NCBI RefSeq assembly: GCF_008369935.1
Contig: NZ_VTUZ01000009.1
Span: 225,788-289,787 of the forward strand
Length of the DNA stretch: 64,000 nucleotides
Direction: 5' to 3'
Source: Paraburkholderia panacisoli
Lineage (GTDB): Bacteria; Pseudomonadota; Gammaproteobacteria; Burkholderiales; Burkholderiaceae
The notes under the pieces are model-generated. The model had not been told where the DNA came from and did no database searches. It saw only the letters and a list, made by a program, of their open reading frames with translations. How positions within the stretch are numbered: position 1 is the first letter of the stretch; each line of letters starts with the position of its first letter. This document shows positions 43,231-52,356 of the stretch, one piece after another. A program made the translations under genes and the position numbers.

Positions 43231-43465
43231 CTAATGCCGCAAAACATCCGCGAGGTCATCGAGCGACAGTGGCTTGACGAGATGGCAGTCAAATACCCGT
43301 TCGTCACACTGGCGCCTATGCGGCGACATCGGTATCGCCCGTCAACGCCACAAGCTTCGTCTGGGAGCATTGCGCCCTCAGACGGAGCAACTGTGCGAGT
43401 TCGAGGCCATCCATGCCGGACATGGTGATATCAATCAGGGCAACGCTTCCGACCGAGCGCATAGA
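43231..43465 (-). pseudogene. Response-regulator receiver domain remnant
   Basis: Frame one reads SVALIDITMSGMDGLELAQL and LVALTGDTDVAA with the phospho-acceptor Asp region and the conserved Thr, then a stop. A second frame completes the domain: FDCHLVKPLSLDDLADVLRH with the conserved Lys-Pro. One frameshift separates them and the N-terminal acidic pair is missing. Possibly the tail of a hybrid kinase. Confidence 0.65.
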
Positions 43466-43470
43466 CTCAC

Positions 43471-43965
43471 GCCCGGGCCAGGCCCAGCGGACGCAACCCT
43501 ATCTCGTTAGCTTCCCAACATTGGACAGGTCCGGTCGCGGCGAAGCGTCGAAGCTGTAGGTCGACCGGCCATTGCCCTTTGACACCCCTTGACCCTCTCA
43601 ACCCTGTCCGGGTAGCAGGGCAACCTAGTCGCGCAGGTAGCGCAATTTCCTATCATGGATGTGACGACGCTCGGAGCGGGTATCTAATCGCGCATCGTTG
43701 CGCCGCATCGTTCTAGCCGCGGTGCTGATGGCCAGTGCTGTTGACTGACGGGGAACTGGCCGGCTACAACGTGCATGTGGAGTCAAAATATGTAGAGTTA
43801 ACACTGGTTTTAGCGGTCGCGTGTTTACCGCAGAATGCTCCTTCGACATGAAATCCCAATACATGGGCTATCGCGCTGGCAACCGACCGCAGCGAAGTCG
43901 TGCCGTTGCAGTGACGCGCCACAAACAGTTCGGCGCGGACGAAGAAACATGATGGAGCTAACGCA
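43471..43965. other. Gene-poor stretch
   Basis: About 500 bases without a supportable gene on either strand; only short frames with atypical composition. The last bases hold the ribosome site of the next small gene. Confidence 0.45.
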
Positions 43966-44178
43966 ATGACGGCGGCCGTGTCGACGTTACATCGAGGTTG
44001 CCGACTTATCGCAAGGGCATGCCCCGCACACAGTGGTTTGCATGCCGCAGACCTTGTTATCGAGAAGCCCGGCCGTGCGCCGGAGACGTTCGCTGCTCTG
44101 GACTACTTCTTTGACGACGAGCAGGCGTTGAGGTATGCGACCCGTTGGGGACGCATCTGGGTCGACCTGAATGCCTGA
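43966..44178 (+). CDS. Small conserved-looking hypothetical protein (70 residues)
   Basis: ATG with GGAG upstream. The body LHAADLVIEKPGRAPETFAA, LDYFFDDEQALRYATRWGRI, WVDLNA resembles small Burkholderia proteins (DUF6566-like) that end in an aromatic Trp-Val-Asp motif. Function unknown; next to another small unknown gene on the same strand. Confidence 0.55.
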   Translation: MTAAVSTLHRGCRLIARACPAHSGLHAADLVIEKPGRAPETFAALDYFFDDEQALRYATRWGRIWVDLNA

Positions 44179-44233
44179 GGTCTGCGTCACGCATCAGCGC
44201 CGTGATACGGAGGGGCAAACAACGGAGAATCGA

Positions 44234-44569
44234 ATGCGCGATGTGCCACAAATCGAACCGTCGTCCTACATCCATACCGAACAAAGGCTCAGGTTTCTCG
44301 CGCGCGATGCCCGGAATCCCTGCGCCGCCATCATCTACTGGTTAGGAGCGACCGAGCCGTCGCGCGAGTCCAGCTTTTTCGATGCCATGCAAAAATTCGG
44401 CGCGCTGATGCAACTCGTTCTGCCTGACGAGCGTCCAGGCGTCTTCGTAAAACGCGATGCCGTTCAGAGTGTTACGGATTTTGGAACCGTGAAGCGACTT
44501 GTTTTCAGGGACGGCTCCGCTCTGGATGTTCGATATGCCGGCCCGTGTAGCGACCTGTGCGACGAGTGA
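44234..44569 (+). CDS. Hypothetical protein (111 residues)
   Basis: ATG 44234 has ACGGAG upstream. The sequence AAIIYWLGATEPSRESSFFD, AMQKFGALMQLVLPDERPGV, FVKRDAVQSVTDFGTVKRLV has balanced composition but no family I recognise. It lies 55 bases after the preceding small gene on the same strand and may be co-transcribed with it. It converges with the M24-fold gene. Confidence 0.5.
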   Translation: MRDVPQIEPSSYIHTEQRLRFLARDARNPCAAIIYWLGATEPSRESSFFDAMQKFGALMQLVLPDERPGVFVKRDAVQSVTDFGTVKRLVFRDGSALDVRYAGPCSDLCDE

Positions 44570-44674
44570 ACCGCGCAACCATGTCTGCAGTTTGTCCCGG
44601 GACGGTCCGTCGCAGTCACGCGCTGGCGCCGGCCTGCGTAGCCCGAACGGATTGCAGCTTTCCTGGCGGCGACC

Positions 44675-45904
44675 TCACAGCCAGTCAGTTTCAAAGCAGC
44701 ATGATGTGAGTGGCACACAACCGCTCTCTATGAGCACCACCTGCTGCTCAAGCTTCACCCCTTGTTTACCTCCTTCTGCACCGATATAGCTCTCGACGCA
44801 AAGCGTCGTGCCGACCTCAAACTGACCGTCATAGCCACCGCTGTCCCAATCAACCTGATGTGCGATGTTCGGATACTCGTCAACCATGCCGATGCCATGT
44901 GCGACGCAGCTGTACCTGTTTTTCAGATATATCTCGGGTATCTTCCAGGCCCTTTCCGAAAACTCGCGGAATGTCATACCCGGACGCAAGAGGTCCATGT
45001 TGAAGTGGACTTGCGAATAGGCTGCTTCATAGAGCTTTCGCTGCTCGTCGGAAGGTCGTGCATGGCCTACAGTCCACGTCCGGGAGATATCCGAGCAGTA
45101 GCCATTCGGCCCGACCATGTCCGTGTCGAAGGCCAACAACTCCCCGTTCTGAAGCACACGCGACGAACACTCGTGCATCCACGGGTTCGTTCTGTCACCG
45201 GAGGCAAGAAGGCGTGTTTCAATCCATTCGCCCCCGTGCTTGATGTTTTCATAATGGAGATTTGCCCACAGGTCCCGCTCTGTTATACCCGGTCGCAATT
45301 CGCGGCGCATGCGCTCTATTCCCTTCTCGCATGCACGCAGCGATTCGTTCATCAACATTAGCTCGCCGGCCGACTTGACGGTGCGAGCCATCTCCATCAT
45401 TGCCTGTCCATCAAGGAGCGTCAGGCCGTTCTTTACTAAGTAGGCTGCGCCGGCGGGGTCCAGGCGGTCGACCGCGAGGCGGGACTCTCCTGGTACGCGC
45501 CTTTGCATGACGTCAACGATTTCTGCGCCCCAAAGGTCAGCTCGTCGTTCGGCCTGAGTGCCTGCGCTGAAGAATGTCCAACTGACAGCGCTGCGTAACT
45601 CAAGGTCCAAGTCCAGCCCGTCCCAGACGTGCTCGCAGCTATGAAACTCCCAGCCAATCACTCGTCCGTCGACGAACACCATGACGTACCGAGACGGATT
45701 ACGACCCGTCCAGATTTGCATGTTGGAAGTATCGGTGGCATATCGGATGTTGACCGGGTCATACAACAGAATCGCGGGACAATCATTGTTCCGCAACTGC
45801 TCTATCACTCGTCGCAGTCTGTACGCCCTGACATTCTGAAGCGTATCCATCGAACGCTCCGAAATACCAACGCTACTCACGTCAATCATCTCGCTGACAG
45901 ACAT
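44675..45904 (-). CDS. M24-fold protein with DddP-type (DMSP lyase) metal site
   Basis: 409 residues with the creatinase/aminopeptidase P (M24) fold. Candidate metal ligands are D260, D262, D272, H336, E371, E386, in LLAFDTDMVGPNGYCSD, VAHGIGMVDEYPN, TLCVESYIG and VKLEQQVV. From memory, DddP from Ruegeria uses D295, D297, D307, H371, E406, E421 with D377 as base: every spacing is the same here (constant offset of 35), including D342 for the base. Prolidase/creatinase spacings differ. DddP cleaves dimethylsulfoniopropionate to acrylate and DMS. ATG 45904 has GGGAGG. It is the last gene of the Rieske unit; an onium-compound lyase is likelier than a peptidase. Confidence 0.75.
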   Translation of the reverse strand: MSVSEMIDVSSVGISERSMDTLQNVRAYRLRRVIEQLRNNDCPAILLYDPVNIRYATDTSNMQIWTGRNPSRYVMVFVDGRVIGWEFHSCEHVWDGLDLDLELRSAVSWTFFSAGTQAERRADLWGAEIVDVMQRRVPGESRLAVDRLDPAGAAYLVKNGLTLLDGQAMMEMARTVKSAGELMLMNESLRACEKGIERMRRELRPGITERDLWANLHYENIKHGGEWIETRLLASGDRTNPWMHECSSRVLQNGELLAFDTDMVGPNGYCSDISRTWTVGHARPSDEQRKLYEAAYSQVHFNMDLLRPGMTFREFSERAWKIPEIYLKNRYSCVAHGIGMVDEYPNIAHQVDWDSGGYDGQFEVGTTLCVESYIGAEGGKQGVKLEQQVVLIESGCVPLTSCCFETDWL

Positions 45905-46057
45905 GCTATCCCTCCCAGGGGCCGTAGCGCTTCGGTGTTGGCAGAATTGAGAATCGGCATCGGTTTTGCGCGTGACGCTGGTACAAAGGTTTTCTTCGCG
46001 GTGAGGAGTGGCCGCGCATATCTGCAAGCACGGCCCACGCTCATTGACTTATGAGCG

Positions 46058-47188
46058 TTACAACTCGAGCACCAGGTCGGAAGTTGGCCGACTGCAGCAC
46101 AGGAGACGGAAGCCCTTCTGAACTTCACGTTCACGAATGCCGCCGTTGTGTTTCATGTCAACCGAACCTTGAAGGACCATCGTCTTGCAGGTGCCGCACA
46201 TACCCTGGCTGCATGACGATGGGATTGCGACACCATTCTTTCTGGCCGCGACCAGCACGGTCTCTGACGCGTTTATCGTGAAGGTCTTTGAGGAACGAGA
46301 AAGTTTCACGGTAAAAGTCTCCTGCGCCACTTCGCTCTTAGCCTCGGCGGGTTCTGGAGCAACACCGGCAGAGATGTCGAAACTTTCCTGGTGATATCGA
46401 GCCGGGTCGTGACCGCCTTCACGCAGCATTTCTCTGACTGCGCTCATGTAGGGGGCGGGGCCGCAGGTGAACACCTCACGTTCTGCATAATCCGGAAGCC
46501 ATCTAGAGAGCAACTCGAGGCTCAGACGCCCGGTGGCGCCCGCCCAATCTTGCTCTTGGCCAACACCTTCGCAGACGAAAAAAAGGTGCAGACGCGGCGA
46601 CAGCTTCGCGAGCCGTTGCAATTCCTCACGGAAGACGATGTCGGCGGGCGTCCTTGCACTGTGCACAAACGCTACATCTCGGTCGAGCCCCAGGTCGATG
46701 CCCGCTCGTGTCATCGACATCAAGGGCGTGACGCCGGAGCCGGCCGACAGGTACAGCGACTTCGCCGCTGGCGCGGCCGTCGGCGTGAAAGTCCCCGATG
46801 GGCCATACGCTGCAAGCTGGCTTCCCGGCTGCATGTTTTCATGCAGCCAGTTCGACATCGTCCCGCCGGGAACACGTTTGACGGTGATGGAGAGTAGATA
46901 GGGCCGCGTCGGAGCGGAGGATATCGTGTAGCAGCGTTCGACCGATTGCCCTTGCACATTCGCCGATACGGTCATGAACTGGCCAGGCTCGAAACGCACA
47001 GGCAATCCTTCGCTCGTGCGAAACTCAAAGCTTTTGACGTCGTGCGTTTCGTCGACAACACGACAACACGTCAGCGTTTGCCGTACGCCACTCGGCCAGA
47101 GCCTGCCACCACTCTCCCACGTGTCGGAGTTAGACAGCCTGTCGGTGGTCTCGGGTACAGGCTCAAAAATTCTTTCAACAGAGTTCAT
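46058..47188 (-). CDS. gbcB: Rieske-oxygenase reductase (GbcB-like flavin/2Fe-2S protein)
   Basis: A 376-residue three-domain reductase: an FAD-binding FR domain (RCYTISSAPTRP, 85-96), an NAD domain (LYLSAGSGVTPLMSM, FTCGPAPYMSAV) and a C-terminal plant-type ferredoxin with C326, C331, C334 and C364 (SSCSQGMCGTCK...LLCCSRP). This order is that of GbcB-type partners which feed electrons from NADH to a Rieske oxygenase. It starts 14 bases after the oxygenase stop, so the two are co-translated partners. Confidence 0.9.
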   Translation of the reverse strand: MNSVERIFEPVPETTDRLSNSDTWESGGRLWPSGVRQTLTCCRVVDETHDVKSFEFRTSEGLPVRFEPGQFMTVSANVQGQSVERCYTISSAPTRPYLLSITVKRVPGGTMSNWLHENMQPGSQLAAYGPSGTFTPTAAPAAKSLYLSAGSGVTPLMSMTRAGIDLGLDRDVAFVHSARTPADIVFREELQRLAKLSPRLHLFFVCEGVGQEQDWAGATGRLSLELLSRWLPDYAEREVFTCGPAPYMSAVREMLREGGHDPARYHQESFDISAGVAPEPAEAKSEVAQETFTVKLSRSSKTFTINASETVLVAARKNGVAIPSSCSQGMCGTCKTMVLQGSVDMKHNGGIREREVQKGFRLLCCSRPTSDLVLEL

Positions 47189-47202
47189 GACTGTAGTTCC
47201 GC

Positions 47203-48459
47203 TTAGATGCCGTGCGCGCTCAATCGCGCTGCGTACCAGCGGGAGAACTGGTCAACGTAAGTTTCCGTGAACGGCGAGAACATACCCGGTGAGTACGCGG
47301 GGTCCTGCGTGCCTTCGTGCGTGATTTCGACAAGGTGCTTGTCCTGGTTGTTTGTGGCAACCCACACCTCGGTCAAATCGGAAATATTGTAGTCAACGCC
47401 TTCAACTGCATCGGCATGAACAAGCCACTTCGACCGCACCAGCGTCTTGTCGGAGGCGAGAGGAATAATGTAGCTAATCACCGCATGGTCGCTCATGACG
47501 TGTGTCCATGAGTTGTGCGTCCACAGGTGCGTATCGCCCAGGTCGCGCCGCTGAAGATTTCCGAATAGCCTGGTGCTGGCGACCTTGGTACTGATGGTCT
47601 GCGATTCACCGTTACCGGCGATAACGAGCTGCTGCGTTCTGAACTGGGTGACAGCATCTTCGTCCAGCCACTCAACATTGGCGCTGGCAAATCCGTCTTG
47701 CTCCCAGCTTGCCTGACATGCTGCGTTGCGCACCTTGTACTCTTCCAGCGCGCGAAGCGATTCTTCGCTGAGATTCTCAGGACAGAAGCCGAAGTCTTCC
47801 GGCAGGAACGATGCCGTCAGTTCCGGATGCGTGGCCTGGCAGTGGTAGCACTCGCGATTATTTTCCATCACCAGCTTCCAGTTGCCGTTTTCGATGATTT
47901 CCTGCTCGAAGGCAATCTTGGTGTTCTTCAGGTCGTACGGAGCAAAACGCTGAGCCATCGTTTCTTCCAGCTTTCCGATGTCCTCCGGCGGGTTCTCACC
48001 GAGGCATACGAAAATGTGCGTTCCGACAATCCTCGTATGCACTGGAATCAGGCTACGGCAGGTCGGGTCGAAGTCCTTCCCCATGTGGGTAGCGTGGCGC
48101 AGGCTTCCGTCGAGGTCGTACGTCCACTGGTGATAAGGACATACCAGCATGCCGACCGTCGACTTCCCAGCCTCTTTCAGACGTGCGCCACGATGACGAC
48201 AGACGTTCCGGTAGGTCCGAATATTCCCGTCGTCGTCGCGCACGATGATGATTGAAGCCTTGCCGATATCAACGGTCGAAACATCGCCGGGTTCTGGGAC
48301 ATCGGCCGTGACCCCGACGAGAATCCAGTGCTTGTGAAAAAAGACATCGACATCAGTTTCGAAAACGTCCTGGCGGCCAAAGAGCTCGCCGGGCATGCCA
48401 TGACCGGGCTGGCGGCTTCGGACTAGCTCACCATGGGTCTTGAATTGCACTTCAGACAT
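47203..48459 (-). CDS. gbcA: Rieske non-haem iron oxygenase, alpha subunit (GbcA-like betaine demethylase)
   Basis: 418 residues. Rieske cluster: C87-R-H89 and C107-PY-H110. Mononuclear iron site: H206 and H211 in ENNRECYHCQATHPEL, with a carboxylate likely from the NNQDKHLVE region. The layout matches GbcA-type enzymes that oxidatively demethylate glycine betaine to dimethylglycine with release of formaldehyde; stachydrine- and carnitine-type demethylases are relatives, so the substrate stays open. ATG 48459 has GGAG eight bases upstream. First gene of a three-gene unit with its reductase and the DddP-like protein. Confidence 0.9.
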   Translation of the reverse strand: MSEVQFKTHGELVRSRQPGHGMPGELFGRQDVFETDVDVFFHKHWILVGVTADVPEPGDVSTVDIGKASIIIVRDDDGNIRTYRNVCRHRGARLKEAGKSTVGMLVCPYHQWTYDLDGSLRHATHMGKDFDPTCRSLIPVHTRIVGTHIFVCLGENPPEDIGKLEETMAQRFAPYDLKNTKIAFEQEIIENGNWKLVMENNRECYHCQATHPELTASFLPEDFGFCPENLSEESLRALEEYKVRNAACQASWEQDGFASANVEWLDEDAVTQFRTQQLVIAGNGESQTISTKVASTRLFGNLQRRDLGDTHLWTHNSWTHVMSDHAVISYIIPLASDKTLVRSKWLVHADAVEGVDYNISDLTEVWVATNNQDKHLVEITHEGTQDPAYSPGMFSPFTETYVDQFSRWYAARLSAHGI

Positions 48460-48630
48460 CGTCTTCTCCAATGTTCAGGTATGTCGGGACTTCGACTGTT
48501 CCCGCTATGACTTGAGTATTGGATTGACGAAAAAGAGCGTCAATACGCTTTATTTTCTGGCTGGCATTACTTTAAATTATGCGTGAGCAGGACCGGCTCC
48601 CGGCGGCCCTCGGCAGGCTTCGCGGGTGCT

Positions 48631-49560
48631 TCAACTCTCGATAGAATCCTGCCGAAGCCAGTCGATAAGACCGTCAATCTCAGGGGTAATCGTGCGCCCG
48701 TGCGGCACCACGACGTAATACGAATCGCTCACCTTTAACGAGGCGACCGGCAGTCTGACGAGTTCGCCAGTCTCGATGAGGTCATGGACCAATCTTCCCC
48801 AACCAAGCGCGATGCCCTGGCCGTAGCGTGCGGCCTCGATTGCATCCGTATACAGACTGCAGCGCAGGGCAAAGTTCAATCGCACCGGCCTGAGGTCCAA
48901 AGCGTGAAACCACTCTTCCCATCCCATCCAGCCTTCCGAGGTGGAATCCGACTCGATGAGCGCGGCGTTAGCGATATCCTGCAGCGATTCTGACGTGCCT
49001 CGCAATTCCACCCACTTCGGCGAGCAGACAGGAAAGACCTCCTCGTCAAAAAGCAGGGTTGCAGTGCCATCTCCCCATCGTCCGTTTCCGAATCGCACGG
49101 CGACATCAATCTCCTTGGGGCGGAGGTCTGCGGTGAACATCTGCGTGGTGAGGCGAAGCTGAAGATTCGGTTGAGTATCCTTGAGGGATGCCAGCCGGGG
49201 CAGGAGGCGAAAATGTGAAAATGCAGACGTTGCCGCAAGCACCAGTTCCTGCTGGACGGGGCCGCTGGCTAACCGGTCAAACACGCCGGCAATTTTCTGC
49301 ATCGACTCAGCCACGACAAGATACAGAGCCTCACCTTCCTCAGTGAGTTCGATTGAACGATGCAGGCGGTTGAAAAGCCGGGTCCCGAGCGTTTCCTCAA
49401 GAAGTTTGACCTGCCGGCTAACCGCGGCCTGGGTCACCCCTAACTCGTCGGCTGCCAGAGTGAAGCTCCCGTGCCGGGCGACCGCCTCGAACTCGACGAG
49501 CGCTGTCACCGAAGGGATAAGCCGCCGGTATCCCTTAGTTCGTGTAGTTGGCGGCTTCAT
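48631..49560 (-). CDS. LysR-family regulator (GcvA-like)
   Basis: 309 residues. HTH at the N-terminus: LVEFEAVARHGSFTLAADEL, GVTQAAVSRQVKLLEETLGT. The effector domain contains DVAVRFGNGRWGDGTATLLF and GIALGWGRLVHDLIETGELV, typical of GcvA-type LysR proteins that respond to glycine or related amino acids. GGAGGAG precedes ATG 49560. It lies directly upstream of the Rieske unit on the same strand and directly after the truncated cupin. Confidence 0.88.
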   Translation of the reverse strand: MKPPTTRTKGYRRLIPSVTALVEFEAVARHGSFTLAADELGVTQAAVSRQVKLLEETLGTRLFNRLHRSIELTEEGEALYLVVAESMQKIAGVFDRLASGPVQQELVLAATSAFSHFRLLPRLASLKDTQPNLQLRLTTQMFTADLRPKEIDVAVRFGNGRWGDGTATLLFDEEVFPVCSPKWVELRGTSESLQDIANAALIESDSTSEGWMGWEEWFHALDLRPVRLNFALRCSLYTDAIEAARYGQGIALGWGRLVHDLIETGELVRLPVASLKVSDSYYVVVPHGRTITPEIDGLIDWLRQDSIES

Positions 49561-49573
49561 TTCGCTCCTCCAG

Positions 49574-49855
49574 TCAAAACAGGTCAGCGGCGAACACGCC
49601 GTCGAGAACAAGAATGAGCTCGGTCGAGTCGTGCTGGTGCTCGAACGAACGCGCGCCTGATTGCAGACGCATCCAGTAGCTGCGCCATGCCCCATTCTCA
49701 TCCTCGGCCACTGGAATCCAGAAGAATCCGGGAAGCACCGTTTCCCCAATTTTCATCGGCCGCCAGTCGCGGTCATCAATTGAATACCAACGACGACCGT
49801 CCTTAACCTTCAATCCAAAGAGAACCGTTTCATCGCACATACGCCCGGTCACCAT
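49574..49855 (-). pseudogene. Cupin gene truncated by a deletion
   Basis: A 93-codon frame matching residues 1-88 of the cupin at 41820-42239 (LFGLKVKDGRRWYSIDDRDW, GFFWIPVAEDENGAWRSYWM, FEHQHDSTELILVLDGVF) and then ending AADLF-stop. Cupin motif 2 is missing, so the barrel cannot close. The stop codon is about a dozen bases before the LysR start, which dates the loss to a deletion that brought the LysR/Rieske segment next to the cupin. Confidence 0.8.
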
Positions 49856-49966
49856 TTTTGGTCATTTCCACTGTCTGAACAGAAAAAGTAAGCTCTGTTT
49901 GTCAATCGGCGGCTCGCTGCTTTCGCCGTCGCAGCACTTGACGCCAACTTGCGAACTGCATGCTCG

Positions 49967-50998
49967 CTACGTATCGGCCAACGCGTGTTGGCTCTGCGGT
50001 CGCGCCACGCGATAAGCGTTCGGCGATTCGCCAAACTCCTTTCTGAACTCACGACCAAGATGCGAAGAGTCCGAGAATCCGCAGGACGAAGCAATATCAG
50101 CGACCGAGCGGTCGGAGCTCGTTAGCAGCCAGGACGCCGTCCGAATTCGAATCTGTCGTCCGTATGCATGGGGAGATTTGCCGGTCTCGGCAGTAAAAAG
50201 GCGCTCAAGCTGCCGGACCGACATCTCGAGACGTTTAGCCAGCTCCGTCAGGTTAAGTGGCTGCCCAATGTGCTGCTCCATCAACAGGATGGCTCGCCTT
50301 ACCTTGGGATGTGTCGCGGGTTCAAGTCCCGGAGGGTGCGGCTGCGGAGCATTTCCTTTTTGTGCGTCATCGACAAGCATGATGCGCAGCGCCTTCTGGA
50401 CGACTGTCGCCTCGAAATGTCGCAGTAAGATAGCTGCGGCGACATCGATTGAAGCGCGCCCGCCTGAACACGTAATGCGGCGTCGGTCGATAACGAATAG
50501 CCGGTCCGCAACGAGATTGCGTTCGTCGACACCCGGGAAGCGTTCGACGAAGTCCCAGTAGTGGAACCAGCTCACGCACATGCGATATCCGTCCATCACT
50601 CCGGCTCGCATCAAGGCAAATGCGCCCGTGCAAATCCCGACCAACGTGGCAGACGTTTCCGCGGCATCATGAATGAACTGCAGCGTGGCTTTGCTTGCGG
50701 ACGGTCCCGAGTGCAGCAAGCCCCCGACGACCACCACGTAATCGAAAGACCGGGCTTCGTCAAAGGTTGTCCATGGCGTGACCTGGATTCCACAGCTCGC
50801 CCTGACAGGAACGAGAGATTCTCCGACGATGGTCCACGAACAGCGAACAGGTCTGCTCATGTCACCTTCGTCGCTTGCCAAACGGAGAAGGTCGACGAAA
50901 CCGGAAAACGCCGTCAATGTGAAATTGGGCAATAGCACGATTCCAAAGCGAAGCTGCCGCGACGTTCCGGCGTTGGAATGGATAGGGTCGGGAAACAT
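49967..50998 (-). CDS. AraC-family regulator with DJ-1/PfpI domain (GbdR/GlxA type)
   Basis: 343 residues. Residues ~15-190 form a glutamine-amidotransferase-like domain (FGIVLLPNFTLTAFSGFVDL, VGICTGAFALMRAGVMDGYR, VISRx-like segment FVIDRRRITCSGGRASIDVA). Residues ~230-335 hold two AraC helix-turn-helix units (LNLTELAKRLEMSVRQLERL, SVADIASSCGFSDSSHLGRE, FRKEFGESPNAYR). Such proteins (GbdR, CdhR, SouR) control catabolism of betaine, carnitine and sarcosine and bind the small quaternary or N-methyl amine. It is the best candidate activator for this cluster. Confidence 0.9.
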   Translation of the reverse strand: MFPDPIHSNAGTSRQLRFGIVLLPNFTLTAFSGFVDLLRLASDEGDMSRPVRCSWTIVGESLVPVRASCGIQVTPWTTFDEARSFDYVVVVGGLLHSGPSASKATLQFIHDAAETSATLVGICTGAFALMRAGVMDGYRMCVSWFHYWDFVERFPGVDERNLVADRLFVIDRRRITCSGGRASIDVAAAILLRHFEATVVQKALRIMLVDDAQKGNAPQPHPPGLEPATHPKVRRAILLMEQHIGQPLNLTELAKRLEMSVRQLERLFTAETGKSPHAYGRQIRIRTASWLLTSSDRSVADIASSCGFSDSSHLGREFRKEFGESPNAYRVARPQSQHALADT

Positions 50999-51089
50999 GG
51001 AACCGCCTGCGTTAACGCTTTACGATTCGACCAGAACTGTCGTCGTTCGACGGACCTGCTCGCGCTTTCAACACTGACGTCAGCGGAAG

Positions 51090-52091
51090 TTACCTGATGG
51101 TTTCCGTTTCGACGCCTTTCCATCCGCGCATCATCGCGCCGACTTCCTCGCCAAGCCATTCACGGAACCGTGGATACTCGGGTCGAAGCCTCGCGTTCTT
51201 GTGCGTTATCAGATAGTGATAACGGTCGTGGAATTCGAGCGCATCCTGCACTGGTCGAACCAGGCGGCCCTGTTCGACCTGGCGATGGACAAGATGATGC
51301 CAGCCGAGCAGAGTGCCCTCACCGGCTTCGGCTTGCGACACGAGGAGTCGATAGTCGTTACTCTCCAGGTGGTCGTTCTCGAACAGTCTGTCCGAGCCAT
51401 CACTGTGCTGAAACCAGTTTCGCCACACGGACCAGTCAACATGCTCGCAAACCTGGGCGCGCCCCAGCAGAGAGAGATTTAGCGTGGCATGCGATAGCAG
51501 GTCCAGCGGCTTCAATGCCCTGCCATGGAAATGACGCTCGTAAAACGATTGACTGCAGACGGGATAGACAACGTCGTGGAAGAGCGGCTCAATTTCGTAC
51601 TCCGTCTCGCGCGGCGGATTCTTGCTGATGATGACGTCAGGTTCCATGAGCTCATCGAGCTCCATGAAATGTTCCGTCACCATCACGTGCAATCGTATAT
51701 CGGGAAAGCGTTTGCGGAACGAGGGCAACCTGAAGGACAGCCATAGCGCCGAGAACGTATGCGAGACGCAAATTGTCAGCGCATGTTTGTCCGTGCGACG
51801 CACCGCCTGGGCCGCTTCAGCTATGTTCATGATTGACAGATAGGAAGCGTTGTACAGAATACGCCCGGCATCGGTCAGCGCGATGTGTCTCCCCGTCCGT
51901 TCAAACAGGGCGACCTCCAGCGAGTCTTCAAGCTCCTTGATTTGTCGGCTGATTGCCGCCTGGGTGACACACAGCACCTCGGCTGCCTGTGTGAAACTTT
52001 CGTATCGGGCAGCCGTGACGAAGCATTTCAGCGCCCGTAACGACGGCATCTGGGCGAGAAGTCGGTCGGCAACCAACTGTTTCTTTTGCAT
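51090..52091 (-). CDS. LysR-family regulator (second in cluster)
   Basis: 333 residues. HTH: MPSLRALKCFVTAARYESFT, QAAEVLCVTQAAISRQIKEL. The effector domain is GcvA-like (PLDLLSHATLNLSLLGRAQV, GEGTLLGWHHLVHRQVEQGR). ATG 52091 has AGGTG; longer frames lack a ribosome site. Being downstream of the AraC-divergent enzymes on one strand, it may control a sub-branch. It is not a close copy of the other LysR here. Confidence 0.88.
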   Translation of the reverse strand: MQKKQLVADRLLAQMPSLRALKCFVTAARYESFTQAAEVLCVTQAAISRQIKELEDSLEVALFERTGRHIALTDAGRILYNASYLSIMNIAEAAQAVRRTDKHALTICVSHTFSALWLSFRLPSFRKRFPDIRLHVMVTEHFMELDELMEPDVIISKNPPRETEYEIEPLFHDVVYPVCSQSFYERHFHGRALKPLDLLSHATLNLSLLGRAQVCEHVDWSVWRNWFQHSDGSDRLFENDHLESNDYRLLVSQAEAGEGTLLGWHHLVHRQVEQGRLVRPVQDALEFHDRYHYLITHKNARLRPEYPRFREWLGEEVGAMMRGWKGVETETIR

Positions 52092-52356
52092 GGCTTTCAC
52101 CTGTGAAGCGGAGCGCCCGGGTGGCCTGAAGACAACCCCGTCAACGTTACGCACTGCTCCGTGACAATGCGACAACCGCGCGCCCAAGCGGACGTGCTCC
52201 TGCGCAAAAATAGTTTGCGAGTCTTCGGGGTAACTAGCAAGGGCAGGCAACCCGAGCCCACGGCTAATTCCGATTCGCCCCATATCCGAGATAAACGGGG
52301 TCCGACCGGCATCCGCCCCCTAAACATCACTCTTCGCTTGTATTCGTGAGTGCCCA

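Noticed and set aside
44675..45904. Xaa-Pro aminopeptidase or creatinase for the M24 gene
   Set aside because: The fold fits, but ligand spacing matches DddP at every position and the neighbours handle betaines; peptidase is kept only as an alternative.
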